Of a stretch of DNA of 28,096 nt, positions 15,452-23,358 are shown one piece after another. The stretch is from NCBI GenBank assembly GCA_036388295.1, contig DASVSC010000310.1, positions 1 through 28,096 of the forward strand, read 5' to 3'. The notes under the pieces were generated by a model. The model worked only from the letters and a program-made list of their open reading frames with translations, did not search any database and was not told the DNA's origin. The number at the start of each line of letters is the position of its first letter. Positions within the stretch are counted from its first letter, which is position 1. The translations under genes were made by a program, and so were the position numbers. The stretch is from RYN-431 sp036388295 (lineage in GTDB: Bacteria > Planctomycetota > Phycisphaerae > Tepidisphaerales > Tepidisphaeraceae).

Positions 15452-16450
15452 TTATCCGAAAATGTTCGGCCGGATCACCGTGCAGTTGATCGTGCTCATG
15501 GCTTCGATCAGGTCCTGCAGGTGTTTGCCGCTGGGGTAGATGCCGACGATCGCGCCGCCGCTGCCGGCGAACTTGGCGCTGCAGCCGACGGCGCGGGCGG
15601 TTTCGACCATGCGGTGGTTCTCCGGGGACACCTCCATGATTGTGCGGCGCAGGTCGTAGTTTTCATTCGTCACCCGCGCCAGCTCGGCCCAGTCAGCGCT
15701 CAGCAGGGCCTTTTTGCCGCGGTCGGTCAGCTCGCGGTATTGCTGCATCGCGCCGACGACGGTGGGGTCGCCTTTCTCGAACAGCTGCCGCAGGTTGCGG
15801 TGGGTGACATCGCTGACTTCGGCGCGGTCGGCGTCGTAGGCCACGTACAGCGGCGGGGGCGTGTGGGGGCGTAGCTCTTCGTATTCGCCGTAGCCGCGGC
15901 TTTCGACCAGTTTTTTGTCGAAGTCCATGTAAACCATGCCCTCGTAGACCTGGATCACCCGGTCCTGCAGGCCGGCGGTGATGCCCAGTTCGTCCTGCTC
16001 GGCCGACAGCACCAGGGTGGGAAACATCGGCTTGGGGATCGTCACGTTATAAAACTGCGACAACGCCCGCATGGTGGCGACGATAATGCTGCTGCTGCCG
16101 CTCAGGCCGACCAGGCGGGGAATCGTGGTGGAGAACTGCAGCGTGAAGTTGCGGTCGTGCAGGTGCCAGTTCTGCTCGCGGGCGTATTCGAAGAACCGCT
16201 TGACCGCGGCCTTCATCAGCCGCTGGCCGCCGTAATAGCCGTAGAGCCTTTGCGCCTTGATGAAGTCGTTGACGCTGTTGTATTTAGCGAAATCTTCGGG
16301 CGTCGGGACGATCTCGAAGTGCGGACTTTCCCACAATTGCACGATGGCGGCGAAGTCGCGGATGACGAAGCTGATCGTCTTGCCGAAATAGCCGTCGGAC
16401 GGGTTGCCGACCAGGCCGGCGCGGGCGTATGCGTGGGCGGTGATTATCAT
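15452..16450 (-). CDS. GHMP kinase, glucuronokinase-like
   Basis: An ATP-dependent small-molecule kinase of 332 aa. Substrate and ATP motifs of the GHMP family are visible: ARAGLVGNPSDGYFGKTIS near the N-terminus, IPRLVGLSGSSSIIVATM as the phosphate-binding loop (about residue 115), DELGITAGLQDRVIQVYEG, and the C-terminal AKFAGSGGAIVGIYP. The NPSD...FGKTIS and ELGI-AGLQDRV-QVY segments follow the plant glucuronokinase pattern as I know it, pointing to glucuronate 1-phosphorylation; heptose or fucose kinases are less likely alternatives. The ATG at 16450 is preferred over a TTG at 16459. It is upstream of galU on the same strand, a fitting partner to make a UDP-sugar. The substrate is inference. 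Confidence 0.82.
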   Translation of the reverse strand: MIITAHAYARAGLVGNPSDGYFGKTISFVIRDFAAIVQLWESPHFEIVPTPEDFAKYNSVNDFIKAQRLYGYYGGQRLMKAAVKRFFEYAREQNWHLHDRNFTLQFSTTIPRLVGLSGSSSIIVATMRALSQFYNVTIPKPMFPTLVLSAEQDELGITAGLQDRVIQVYEGMVYMDFDKKLVESRGYGEYEELRPHTPPPLYVAYDADRAEVSDVTHRNLRQLFEKGDPTVVGAMQQYRELTDRGKKALLSADWAELARVTNENYDLRRTIMEVSPENHRMVETARAVGCSAKFAGSGGAIVGIYPSGKHLQDLIEAMSTINCTVIRPNIFG

Positions 16451-16533
16451 GGCGGGCAACCGTACAACGCATCATGGGGGCCGGCAATTGCTCCTATGGA
16501 TTGCATCGCCGGCTGCGTGACTACAATGCCGAC

Positions 16534-17121
16534 ATGGTCCCGCACTTCGATACCGTCGCCGCTCAATACCTGTTCTATTTCACCGCCGCCATTGCCGGCA
16601 TCGTCCTGTTCGTGCTCGGCTACAAGATCGGGCAGTGGGTCGCCGCGGGGAGATACACCCGCGAGCTCGACAGCAGCCGCCGCGATCTGTTCACCACGCA
16701 GGCCGGCTTTAAGAAGCTGTACGAGGGGGAGATTCACGGCCTGAAGATCGCCAACGACAAACTGACGGCCGACAACGAACAGCTGACGAAGCGCGTCGAA
16801 GACTACCGCCGCAAGGCGGCCGGCTTTGGCGGCCTGTTCAACAGCGGCGGCAAGAAGGCCGACGCGATGTACGCGCTGCTTCTGGAAAACGAGGCGATGG
16901 AAGAGCAACTGCACAAGCAGAACACGAAGTTCAACGCCGAGCGGAGCGACGCCGTGCAGGAATCCCTCCGCAACATCGGCTACCGCCGGGTGCTGATGAG
17001 CCAGTTGCTCAACGACAACCGGATCAAGGACTACGTCCGCGAGATTTTAGAAGACGAAGGCCGCCTGCCGCCGCCTGGCGACAAGCGTGAGCAGGCGAAG
17101 CTGCCGCATGCGGGAGAGTGA
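16534..17121 (+). CDS. Membrane-anchored coiled-coil protein, unknown function
   Basis: Not recognised. One membrane segment near the N-terminus (FYFTAAIAGIVLFVLGYKIG) is followed by a cytosolic-looking, highly charged helical region (from YTRELDSSRRDLF to about residue 90) with heptad-like spacing (ANDKLTADNEQLTKRVEDY), then a second helical segment and a proline/charged tail. The frame is open from an ATG at 16474, but the ATG at 16534 (MVPHFDTVAAQYL) places the membrane helix near the end as in similar anchored proteins. It is divergent from the kinase and lies alone. It may be a scaffold or envelope organiser; no catalytic motif is seen. Confidence 0.68.
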   Translation: MVPHFDTVAAQYLFYFTAAIAGIVLFVLGYKIGQWVAAGRYTRELDSSRRDLFTTQAGFKKLYEGEIHGLKIANDKLTADNEQLTKRVEDYRRKAAGFGGLFNSGGKKADAMYALLLENEAMEEQLHKQNTKFNAERSDAVQESLRNIGYRRVLMSQLLNDNRIKDYVREILEDEGRLPPPGDKREQAKLPHAGE

Positions 17122-17148
17122 TCGATCTTAAATCGGGATCGTCTTGTT

Positions 17149-17174
17149 CCCTCTCCCGGAATACCGGGAGAGGG
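17149..17174. repeat. Intergenic hairpin repeat, family A, copy 3
   Basis: CCCTCTCCCGG and CCGGGAGAGGG with a 4-nt loop, the same arms as at 85-111. It lies in the 65-bp convergent gap between the coiled-coil gene and the MarR gene. It could act as a bidirectional stem, but no T-run follows. Confidence 0.85.
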
Positions 17175-17186
17175 AGCCACAACAGT

Positions 17187-17741
17187 TCACGTGTTCGGCG
17201 ACAACCGCACGCGGGCTTTGCCCTTGTCCGCACGGCGGTCGCCGTCGACCTTCTTCTTCGCCGGGATTGGGGCGTCGTTGACCGTACTGAGGGTGCGGGT
17301 CAGCGCCTTGATCTGCCGGGCGTCGAGCGTGTTGAACTGTTTGCGGTGCAGTTCGCGGGTGATCTGCGACAGCTCGCGCAGCAGGATGGCCCCGTCGCGG
17401 GTGAGCTTCACGCGGTAGACCCGCCGGTCGGCCTTGTCGCGCCAGCGGGTGATTACGTCGCGTTCTTCTAATTTGTCGAGCAGGCGCGTCATGTCCGGGT
17501 CGTGCGTGGTCATGTTGCGCGCGATCTGGTTCGACGGCATGCCCGCCGACCCGGCCTCGCGCAGGGACCGCAGCACCAGGTACTGCACCGGCGTGATGCC
17601 CGTGCGGCGCAACGCCTCTTCCAACCCTTGCATCAGGCGGTCGGCAGTGCGCTGCAGGGTCATGAACAGATCGACAAAGCCGTCACGTCGGCCTCGGGTG
17701 GGGAACAGGCCGTCACCGTCCGGCTCATCATTAGAAGACAT
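17187..17741 (-). CDS. MarR-family transcriptional regulator
   Basis: A DNA-binding regulator of 184 aa. The winged-helix core is clear: ALRRTGITPVQYLVLRSLREAG, GMPSNQIARNMTTHDPDMTRLLDKLEERDVITRWRDKADRRVYRVKLTRDG, with the wing RDKADRRVYRV. The following helix (ILLRELSQITRELHR) is the dimerisation arm. N- and C-termini are charged and disordered. The ATG at 17741 (MSSNDEPDGD) is chosen; the frame is open further upstream but the extension is unlike the family. It is divergent from the PilZ gene with a 210-bp gap, which could hold its operator. Ligand and targets are unknown. Confidence 0.9.
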   Translation of the reverse strand: MSSNDEPDGDGLFPTRGRRDGFVDLFMTLQRTADRLMQGLEEALRRTGITPVQYLVLRSLREAGSAGMPSNQIARNMTTHDPDMTRLLDKLEERDVITRWRDKADRRVYRVKLTRDGAILLRELSQITRELHRKQFNTLDARQIKALTRTLSTVNDAPIPAKKKVDGDRRADKGKARVRLSPNT

Positions 17742-17951
17742 CGGGGGTCCCGATCTAACGTCAAAAAGATATGAGGCAGCCCAAAACAGTGGGTCCGGCC
17801 CGGCTGCTGTGACTCGCTGCCACGGAACGTCCAATATAAATGAACCGGATTAAGAACACAAAAGCCCCCAAATTAACAAAGTTTTACCTCTTGAACGTCG
17901 ATAAGCAGAGTGTAGACGCTGCAGATTGCCCAAACTAACAGGAGCCTTGCG

Positions 17952-18407
17952 ATGCTGGCACAGCCGAAGCGAATCGAAGAGACCCAAGCCGTCTCGTACA
18001 TGACGCTCACGCAGAACGTGGAACGTCGCCAGCACCGCCGCCACGACCTGGCGGAGCAGGATTTGCCCGTCTACGCCGTGATCGACGGCTCGCCCGCCGA
18101 TACGGCTTTGGGCCAGTTGATGGACATTTCCGCCGGCGGCATGCGGTTCGTGACCAAGAGCGGGGCGGTTCGCCCGAACAGCCGCTTGGCCGTGCAGTTG
18201 TCGCTGCCGAACTACGCCGGCATTCGGCCGTTCATCGACAAGGACAGCGAATCGCCCGCCACTGAATGGGCCGGCTACCTGAGCGTCACCCGCGTGGTGA
18301 AGCTGCCCGGCGGCGGCTTCGAAATCGCCGGCCGACTGCTGGACATGAGCGAGGGCGAACGCGGCCTGCTCGGTCTGTACCTGTCGACCCAGCCGCTGGC
18401 GGCGTAA
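17952..18407 (+). CDS. PilZ domain protein (probable c-di-GMP receptor)
   Basis: A 151-aa single-domain protein. It has the RxxxR motif (RRQHRRHDL, about residues 25-33) and the DISAGGMRF motif (D-x-S-x-x-G), the two parts of a c-di-GMP binding site, followed by a six-strand barrel with PNSRLAVQLSLP, SVTRVVKLPGGGFEIAGRLLDMS. CAGGAG lies 7 nt before the ATG at 17952. Both motifs look intact, so binding is expected. It has no output domain and is monocistronic, so it probably acts by contacting another protein, for instance in polysaccharide synthesis or motility. Confidence 0.88.
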   Translation: MLAQPKRIEETQAVSYMTLTQNVERRQHRRHDLAEQDLPVYAVIDGSPADTALGQLMDISAGGMRFVTKSGAVRPNSRLAVQLSLPNYAGIRPFIDKDSESPATEWAGYLSVTRVVKLPGGGFEIAGRLLDMSEGERGLLGLYLSTQPLAA

Positions 18408-18416
18408 GCCTGCTTG

Positions 18417-19160
18417 TTATCGAACCGCGACCGCCTGCTGATAGCGGGTCGCGAGCGCTTGGGTGTCCGGGAACGCGCTGGTATCGAACCGGTCGACCAG
18501 CAGGCCGTCCTTAATCACCACGACTTCGTCCGCGTAAACCGCGACGGCCGGCTCGTGGGTGACCATCACGATCGTCTTGCCGTGCGAACGGCACAGGTCG
18601 CGCAGCAGTTCGCAGACGCTTTGCGAGTTGGCCGAATCCAGATTGCCGGTCGGTTCGTCCGCCAGGATGACGGCCGGGTCGTTGATGAGGGCCCGACCGA
18701 TGGCGACGCGTTGCTGCTCGCCGCCCGAGAGCGCGTCCGGCCGGTGCCGGGCCCGGCTGGCTAGGCCCAGCAGGGCCAGTGTGTCGTCCGCCCGTTTCAC
18801 GTCCGCGTCCGTCACCTTTCGGTCCAGCCGCAACGGCAGCATCACGTTCTCCTCGGCCGTCAGGGTCGGGATCAGATTGAAACTCTGAAACACCAACCCG
18901 ATATGGCCGAGCCGGAACTTGGTCAGCTTGGCGTCGCTCAGTACGGACAAGTCCTGCCCGTCGACACTGACCGATCCTGAATCCGCGGTCGTCAGCCCGG
19001 CCATCAGGTGCAGCAGGGTGCTCTTGCCCGACCCGCTCGCCCCCATCACGGCCACGAACTTCCCCTTGGGCACGTCCAGCGATACGCCCGCCAGCGCCTG
19101 CACGCGCCGGCCCGCGGGGCCGTAGCTCTTGGTCACGTTCTCAATCAATAGCGGAGACAT
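18417..19160 (-). CDS. ABC transporter ATP-binding protein, LolD/MacB type
   Basis: A 247-aa ATPase with Walker A GASGSGKST, Q-loop VFQSFNL, signature LSGGEQQRVAIGRAL, Walker B VILADEPTGNLDS and the switch His in MVTHEP. Sequence style places it with the LolD/MacB/FtsE group that power lipoprotein release, or efflux through an FtsX-like permease. The partner permease is not next to it: upstream is a repeat-filled gap and the RAYT module, downstream the convergent PilZ gene. A permease must be encoded elsewhere or was separated by rearrangement. The substrate is unknown. Confidence 0.93.
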   Translation of the reverse strand: MSPLLIENVTKSYGPAGRRVQALAGVSLDVPKGKFVAVMGASGSGKSTLLHLMAGLTTADSGSVSVDGQDLSVLSDAKLTKFRLGHIGLVFQSFNLIPTLTAEENVMLPLRLDRKVTDADVKRADDTLALLGLASRARHRPDALSGGEQQRVAIGRALINDPAVILADEPTGNLDSANSQSVCELLRDLCRSHGKTIVMVTHEPAVAVYADEVVVIKDGLLVDRFDTSAFPDTQALATRYQQAVAVR

Positions 19161-19322
19161 CGGCCGGGATGGTAGGAGAAGACCGCCCCGGCGGGAAACG
19201 CGTCGCCCGTTTTTGAACGCCCCGCCCCGCCGCCCACACCCGTCCCCGCCGATTTTTTCCTCGACCCCGCCGGCCGCCGCGTTCTACTACACCGGTACGC
19301 TGACCACCTCTACGCGCTCACA

Positions 19323-19350
19323 CCGCCGCGGCCCTCCCGGGCCGCGGCGG
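19323..19350. repeat. Strong GC hairpin upstream of the ABC ATPase gene
   Basis: A perfect 12-bp stem, CCGCCGCGGCCC with GGGCCGCGGCGG, and a 4-nt TCCC loop. There is no T-run on either side. It lies between the ABC gene start (19160) and the first REP pair (19400). It may be a pause or termination aid for the RAYT transcript. The rest of 19161-19399 shows nothing recognisable. Confidence 0.65.
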
Positions 19351-19399
19351 CGTCTTACGCCGATGGTAAACTACAAATGTAGCGAAGTATCGCCGCGGC

Positions 19400-19482
19400 G
19401 GGTGGCAAGGCTTGTATTCAAGCCTTGGAGGTTCAGACGGGGGTCGGCTTCTGCCAAGGCTTGGGTACAAGCCTTGCCACCC
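19400..19482. repeat. REP pair (BIME-like), family C, left of the RAYT gene
   Basis: Begins GGGTGGCAAGGCTTG and ends CAAGCCTTGCCACCC. It contains two hairpins with the same 9-bp stem, CAAGGCTTG-TATT-CAAGCCTTG and CAAGGCTTG-GGTA-CAAGCCTTG, separated by a GC-rich spacer. The loops differ, so the element has an orientation, identical to that of the copy at 20091-20174. Confidence 0.9.
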
Positions 19483-19507
19483 GGAGCGGGTCGGCGTGGG
19501 AGGGCGG

Positions 19508-20077
19508 TTAGGTCAGGTCGCTATTGTGGTTAGGAATCAGATCAAAGGCGATTGGCGGGCCGAGGGCGTGGGGGAGTTGGCGGTACGCGGCGGCGCTGGA
19601 CCAACGCCAGGAAACGCTGTCGGGCGACAGGCCGCGGGTGATCGGGTTCTTGTGGACGTAGCGGATTTTTTCGATCAGTTCGTCGCCGACGACGTTACGG
19701 TCGTAGCCGCCGCCGGGCTGCCAGAAGTGGGTTTCGCCGGTCGCTGAGGTCAGGCGCGGTAAGACTGGCGCGTTCAGCGTTCGCCAACGGTCAAGCACCT
19801 TGCGGGCCAGGGGCCGTTTGAGCGTCATCAGAAATGCGGCGACGGCGTCGGGCTGATTGAGATAAAGGATCAAGTGCGCGTGTTCCGGCATCACGACCCA
19901 CGCAATCATGCGAGCGTTGTAGGCGACCGTTGCGGTGTTCAGATAGTCGACGAACAGGTCCTTGATGCGATCGTTGTCGAACAGACGCAATCGGCGATAG
20001 GTCGAGAAAGTCAGGAAGCGGGCGGTGCCGGGAACGGGCAGACGGTGCAACTCGTTGCGCGCCAGCCACACAAGCAC
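19508..20077 (-). CDS. REP-associated tyrosine transposase (RAYT, Y1/HUH family)
   Basis: A single-strand DNA transposase-like enzyme of the IS200/IS605 relatives that act on REP hairpins. Visible are LPVPGTARFLTFSTYRRLRLF at the N-terminus, the HUH motif in VVMPEHAHLIL, the catalytic Tyr in IRYVHKNPITRGL, and WRWSSAAAYR, all RAYT hallmarks. The frame is open to 20176, but the first 33 residues are just translated REP repeat (20091-20174), so the start must be further in. No ATG is available; GTG at 20077 or 20071, or TTG at 20050, are candidates and the choice is uncertain. It is bracketed by two REP pairs 18 and 14 nt away, as for domesticated RAYTs. All catalytic residues appear intact. 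Confidence 0.88.
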   Translation of the reverse strand: MLVWLARNELHRLPVPGTARFLTFSTYRRLRLFDNDRIKDLFVDYLNTATVAYNARMIAWVVMPEHAHLILYLNQPDAVAAFLMTLKRPLARKVLDRWRTLNAPVLPRLTSATGETHFWQPGGGYDRNVVGDELIEKIRYVHKNPITRGLSPDSVSWRWSSAAAYRQLPHALGPPIAFDLIPNHNSDLT

Positions 20078-20090
20078 GACTGTAACGGAC

Positions 20091-20174
20091 GGGTGGCAAG
20101 GCTTGTACTCAAGCCTTGGTTTTCCTGGCGGTCGACGAGTCGACGCCAAGGCTTGGGTACAAGCCTTGCCACCC
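20091..20174. repeat. REP pair (BIME-like), family C, right of the RAYT gene
   Basis: The same 84-bp plan as 19400-19482: GGGTGGCAAGGCTTG, loop TACT, then a spacer with the palindrome GTCGACGAGTCGAC, then a second CAAGGCTTG-GGTA-CAAGCCTTG hairpin and CCACCC. It ends 20 bp before the leuC stop codon. It is in the same orientation as the left copy. Confidence 0.9.
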
Positions 20175-20193
20175 ACACGAGGGTTCCTGCGTC

Positions 20194-21600
20194 TTACCGC
20201 ACGCCGGCGGTGCCGGTTTCGATCGGGCTGCTCACGTATTCGCGCGGGTCGGTCACGTAGCCGGTCAGGGCGCTGGCGGCGACGGTCAGCGGGCTGGCGA
20301 GGTAAACACCGGCTTTTTTGTCGCCCATGCGGCCGGGGAAGTTGCGGTTCGTCGTGCTGATGCAGTTCATCGGGCTGTTGAGGCGGCCGAAGGTGTCGAT
20401 GGGCCCGCCGAGGCAGGCACCGCAGCCGCTGGGGCCGAGGATGCAGCCGGCGTCCGCCAACACGTCTTCGATGCTCTTTTCGTTCGCGTCCTTGATCTGG
20501 CCGCGCAGGTTGAGCTGCTGCATGTCCTTGTGCACTTCGGTGCTGCCGGGGACGACGTAGGTCGGGATTTTGACTTGGTTCCCCTTAAGGATGTTGGCCG
20601 CGAAGATCATGTCGGTGATCTTGCCGCCGGTGCAGCTGCCGATGTAGGCGCGGTCCAGCTTCACATCACGGCAGTTGTGGGCCGTGTCCTTGTTGTCCGG
20701 CGAATGCGGCTTGGCGACCATGGGCTCCATGGTGCTGAGGTCCCATTCGTACTCAGCGAAATACTTCGCGTCCTTCGGCTCCACGGGCACTTCCCAGTTC
20801 GGGCGATTGGAGCGGGCGCGGACGTAATTGAGCGTCTTTTCGTCGACGTCGCAGATGCCGTTCTTGCCGCCGGCCTCGATGGCCATATTGGTGAGGGTCA
20901 TGCGGTCTTCGAGGGTCAGGCTGCTGATGCCCTGGCCGCCGAAGTACATGGAGCGGTAGGTGGCCCCGTCGACGCCGATTTCGCCGATAACGGCCAGGAT
21001 CAGGTCCTTGGCGGTCAGGTAGGGCGGGATCTGGCCGTGGAACATGAACTTCATGGTCGACGGCACTTTGAGCCAGGTTTTGCCCGTGCCAAGGGTGAAG
21101 GCGGCGTCGGTGTTGCCGACGCCGGTCGCGAACATGCCGAACGCGCCGGCGGTGCAGGTGTGGCTGTCGGTGCCGAGCATGATCTCGCCCGGGCGCACGT
21201 GGCCTTCTTCCGGCAAGGCCTTATGGCAGACGCCTTTATAGCTGGTCTTGGTCGGGTCGCGGTAGGGGCTCGGCATGCCCGGATTCATGGTGATGAAGTC
21301 CGGGTCGTAGTAATACTTCAGGCCCTGCTCGCCGACGAAGTCGCGCAGCGTCTGCACGTTGCGGTGGCACTTGTCGTCGGCGGTGAAGATGTAGTGATCG
21401 GGGATGATCACGACGCGGTCACGGTCCCAGACCTTCGCCTGGCGGCCGAATTCCTTGTGGAAAATGCCGATGGTGCCGGGGCCGCAGACGTCATGGGTCA
21501 TCAGGACGTCGACATCGACCCAGACGTTCTCGCCGGGTTCGACGCGGTCACGGCCTGAATGCTTGGCCAGAATCTGCTCGGTCATCGTCATGCCAGCCAT
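20194..21600 (-). CDS. leuC: 3-isopropylmalate dehydratase large subunit
   Basis: The large subunit of an aconitase-family dehydratase, isomerising 2- to 3-isopropylmalate in leucine synthesis. In 468 aa the features are MTMTEQILAKHSGRDRVEPG, VMLTH-like VLMTHDVCGPG, HYIFTADDK, MLGTDSHTCTAGAFG, GSCTGGKITD (about residue 322) and GPSGCGACLGG (about 391), the last two giving the three Cys ligands of the 4Fe-4S cluster. Homoaconitase or another aconitase-like activity cannot be fully excluded because the families are close. AGGAG lies about 10 nt before the ATG. The small subunit gene leuD, often next in line, is not here; the RAYT module occupies the position right after the stop. Confidence 0.93.
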   Translation of the reverse strand: MAGMTMTEQILAKHSGRDRVEPGENVWVDVDVLMTHDVCGPGTIGIFHKEFGRQAKVWDRDRVVIIPDHYIFTADDKCHRNVQTLRDFVGEQGLKYYYDPDFITMNPGMPSPYRDPTKTSYKGVCHKALPEEGHVRPGEIMLGTDSHTCTAGAFGMFATGVGNTDAAFTLGTGKTWLKVPSTMKFMFHGQIPPYLTAKDLILAVIGEIGVDGATYRSMYFGGQGISSLTLEDRMTLTNMAIEAGGKNGICDVDEKTLNYVRARSNRPNWEVPVEPKDAKYFAEYEWDLSTMEPMVAKPHSPDNKDTAHNCRDVKLDRAYIGSCTGGKITDMIFAANILKGNQVKIPTYVVPGSTEVHKDMQQLNLRGQIKDANEKSIEDVLADAGCILGPSGCGACLGGPIDTFGRLNSPMNCISTTNRNFPGRMGDKKAGVYLASPLTVAASALTGYVTDPREYVSSPIETGTAGVR

Positions 21601-21872
21601 CGCGTTCGTGCTCCTGAAAGTGTGCGGCGGAAAGATAGAAGTATAGGTCTTACGTTGTATTCTGGCTACTGGTTTGCGTCGACGGATGATGGAACGGGTC
21701 GCGTGGGCCGGACTTCACAACCGACGCAGGGTCTTGCCCTTGTGAAAACGCGGGCGGGGCGGCTTTGCTTCTGATCCGGCGGCGGCGTTTGGTCGATGAA
21801 ATGAGTTGCCTACACCGGCGTCGGTCGTTGAAGATAGGATTTGTTCAGCTCCGGGTGTTTTGGAAAGGCCGT

Positions 21873-23213
21873 ATGCGCGAAACTCAGATGGTTCTGGAAT
21901 ACCTGGAGCAGATCGTGGCCCTGTTGGGCACGCCTGCGGGTTTGGGTGTGCTGCTGGTGATGATGGGCATTGGCGTCGCTGTGCTCATTTTGCCGTGGGT
22001 CAAATGGTTCTGTCTGACTATTAGCACTTACGCCGCAACGCTTCCGCTGCTCGCGAGCACGACCATTTCATACGTGCCTCTGGCCGCGCCGCTGGAACAA
22101 TTTCGGGCCTATGCCCGGCCGATCCAGTTCACATTTTTGGGTTTGCTGCTGTTGCCGTTGCTGACGTCGGTCCGGGGCTGGCGTTTGCGGCTCGTGCACC
22201 TGCCGCTGATCTTGTTTTTCCTTTTCCAGATCAGCATTCTGTTGCGACTGCTGGTGTTCGGCAACGGCGGGCGGAGCCTGATCGGATTTGTCATCTATTC
22301 GATGTTGCTCCTGACGCTGGGCGTGGCCGTATCGCGGTGGCTCCAATCCTTGAAGGACTTTTACACGCTGCTTTGGTGCATCAGCTTCGCGGGTGGGCTG
22401 TCGGCGTTGGGAACGTGTTACCAGTTAGTGCTGCAGTCATCAGTGATCCTTGCCAACGGCCGATTGATTGGCGTGACGGGTAACCCGCAGCATTTTGCCG
22501 TCATCCTGGCGTTCACTTTGCCCGTGACGTGCCACCTGGCGACCCGTTCGCTCAGCTTCAAATGGGCCCGGCCGGCGCTGGTCGCGCAGATCGCGGTCAT
22601 GCTCTTGCTGCTGGTCTGGACGGGGTCCCGCACGGGGGCGTTGTCGGCGACGATCGGCGTGTTGGTGCTCTTCCACCGCAGCCTGGGCCGGTTTCTACTG
22701 TTGACGCCGTTCATCCTGCTAGGCGTGTGGATCGCGTTGCCCTATTTCGAAGGGAGCTCGGCCATCGCGTCGCGTATTATCAACGGCCACAATACGCGTG
22801 GCGAGGTGTGGGGCTTTCTGTTCGAGCGGTTCAGCAACAACGTGCTGCTCGGCGCCGACACGAACGAAGTCACGGCGCTGGAGAGCAGTTACCTGTCGGC
22901 TCTATCGAACTTCGGGATCATCGGCACGCTGCCGTTGTGGGCGGCGATGCTCGCTTTGGTCGTCCAGCTCGTGCGGCTGAATGCCAATCGTCGGCATTTG
23001 GGGGACGAGCATGCCCTGATCGATTTGGTAGCCGGCGTTTGGGCGGCTATTGGCATCGCGGCGGCGTTCGAAGGGCTGCTGTTGGGCGTCGGCACGTTCC
23101 CGATATTCCTTATCTACTTGCTCGCCAGTGCCACCGGCTTCCTGACCGACTGGACACAGGCCAGCCGCGACACGCTCGAAGAGCCCCAGCAGGAATACGG
23201 ACTGGCCGCTTAA
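21873..23213 (+). CDS. O-antigen ligase/polymerase-like membrane protein
   Basis: A 446-aa polytopic protein with about ten or more hydrophobic helices and a large exported loop in the second half, the plan of Wzy polymerases and WaaL-type ligases. The WTGSRTGALSATIGVLVL segment before the loop and NFGIIGTLPLWAAMLALV after it match the O-antigen ligase (PF04932) style. It would polymerise or transfer glycan chains on the outer face of the inner membrane. The frame is open from a TTG at 21765, but ATG at 21873 has GGAAAGG just upstream and starts MRETQMVLEYLEQIV before the first helix. First gene of a polysaccharide group with the two genes downstream. Which glycan it handles is unknown. Confidence 0.82.
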   Translation: MRETQMVLEYLEQIVALLGTPAGLGVLLVMMGIGVAVLILPWVKWFCLTISTYAATLPLLASTTISYVPLAAPLEQFRAYARPIQFTFLGLLLLPLLTSVRGWRLRLVHLPLILFFLFQISILLRLLVFGNGGRSLIGFVIYSMLLLTLGVAVSRWLQSLKDFYTLLWCISFAGGLSALGTCYQLVLQSSVILANGRLIGVTGNPQHFAVILAFTLPVTCHLATRSLSFKWARPALVAQIAVMLLLLVWTGSRTGALSATIGVLVLFHRSLGRFLLLTPFILLGVWIALPYFEGSSAIASRIINGHNTRGEVWGFLFERFSNNVLLGADTNEVTALESSYLSALSNFGIIGTLPLWAAMLALVVQLVRLNANRRHLGDEHALIDLVAGVWAAIGIAAAFEGLLLGVGTFPIFLIYLLASATGFLTDWTQASRDTLEEPQQEYGLAA

Positions 23214-23358
23214 CAAGCCGTTTGCGTCCGGACGGGCTGCCGGCGGATTTCCCCGGCAGTGAGCATTGAGCCCTACCGGACCATTGATTATGGGCGGTTG
23301 GGGCGAAGTGGCTGGGACAAGACTCGTCGAGTAATATCCTTCTCCGCACCGGCGACGC

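Noticed and set aside
20116..21558. A 480-codon open frame on the plus strand opposite leuC
   Set aside because: Shadow of leuC, and it begins inside the REP pair; no recognisable motif.
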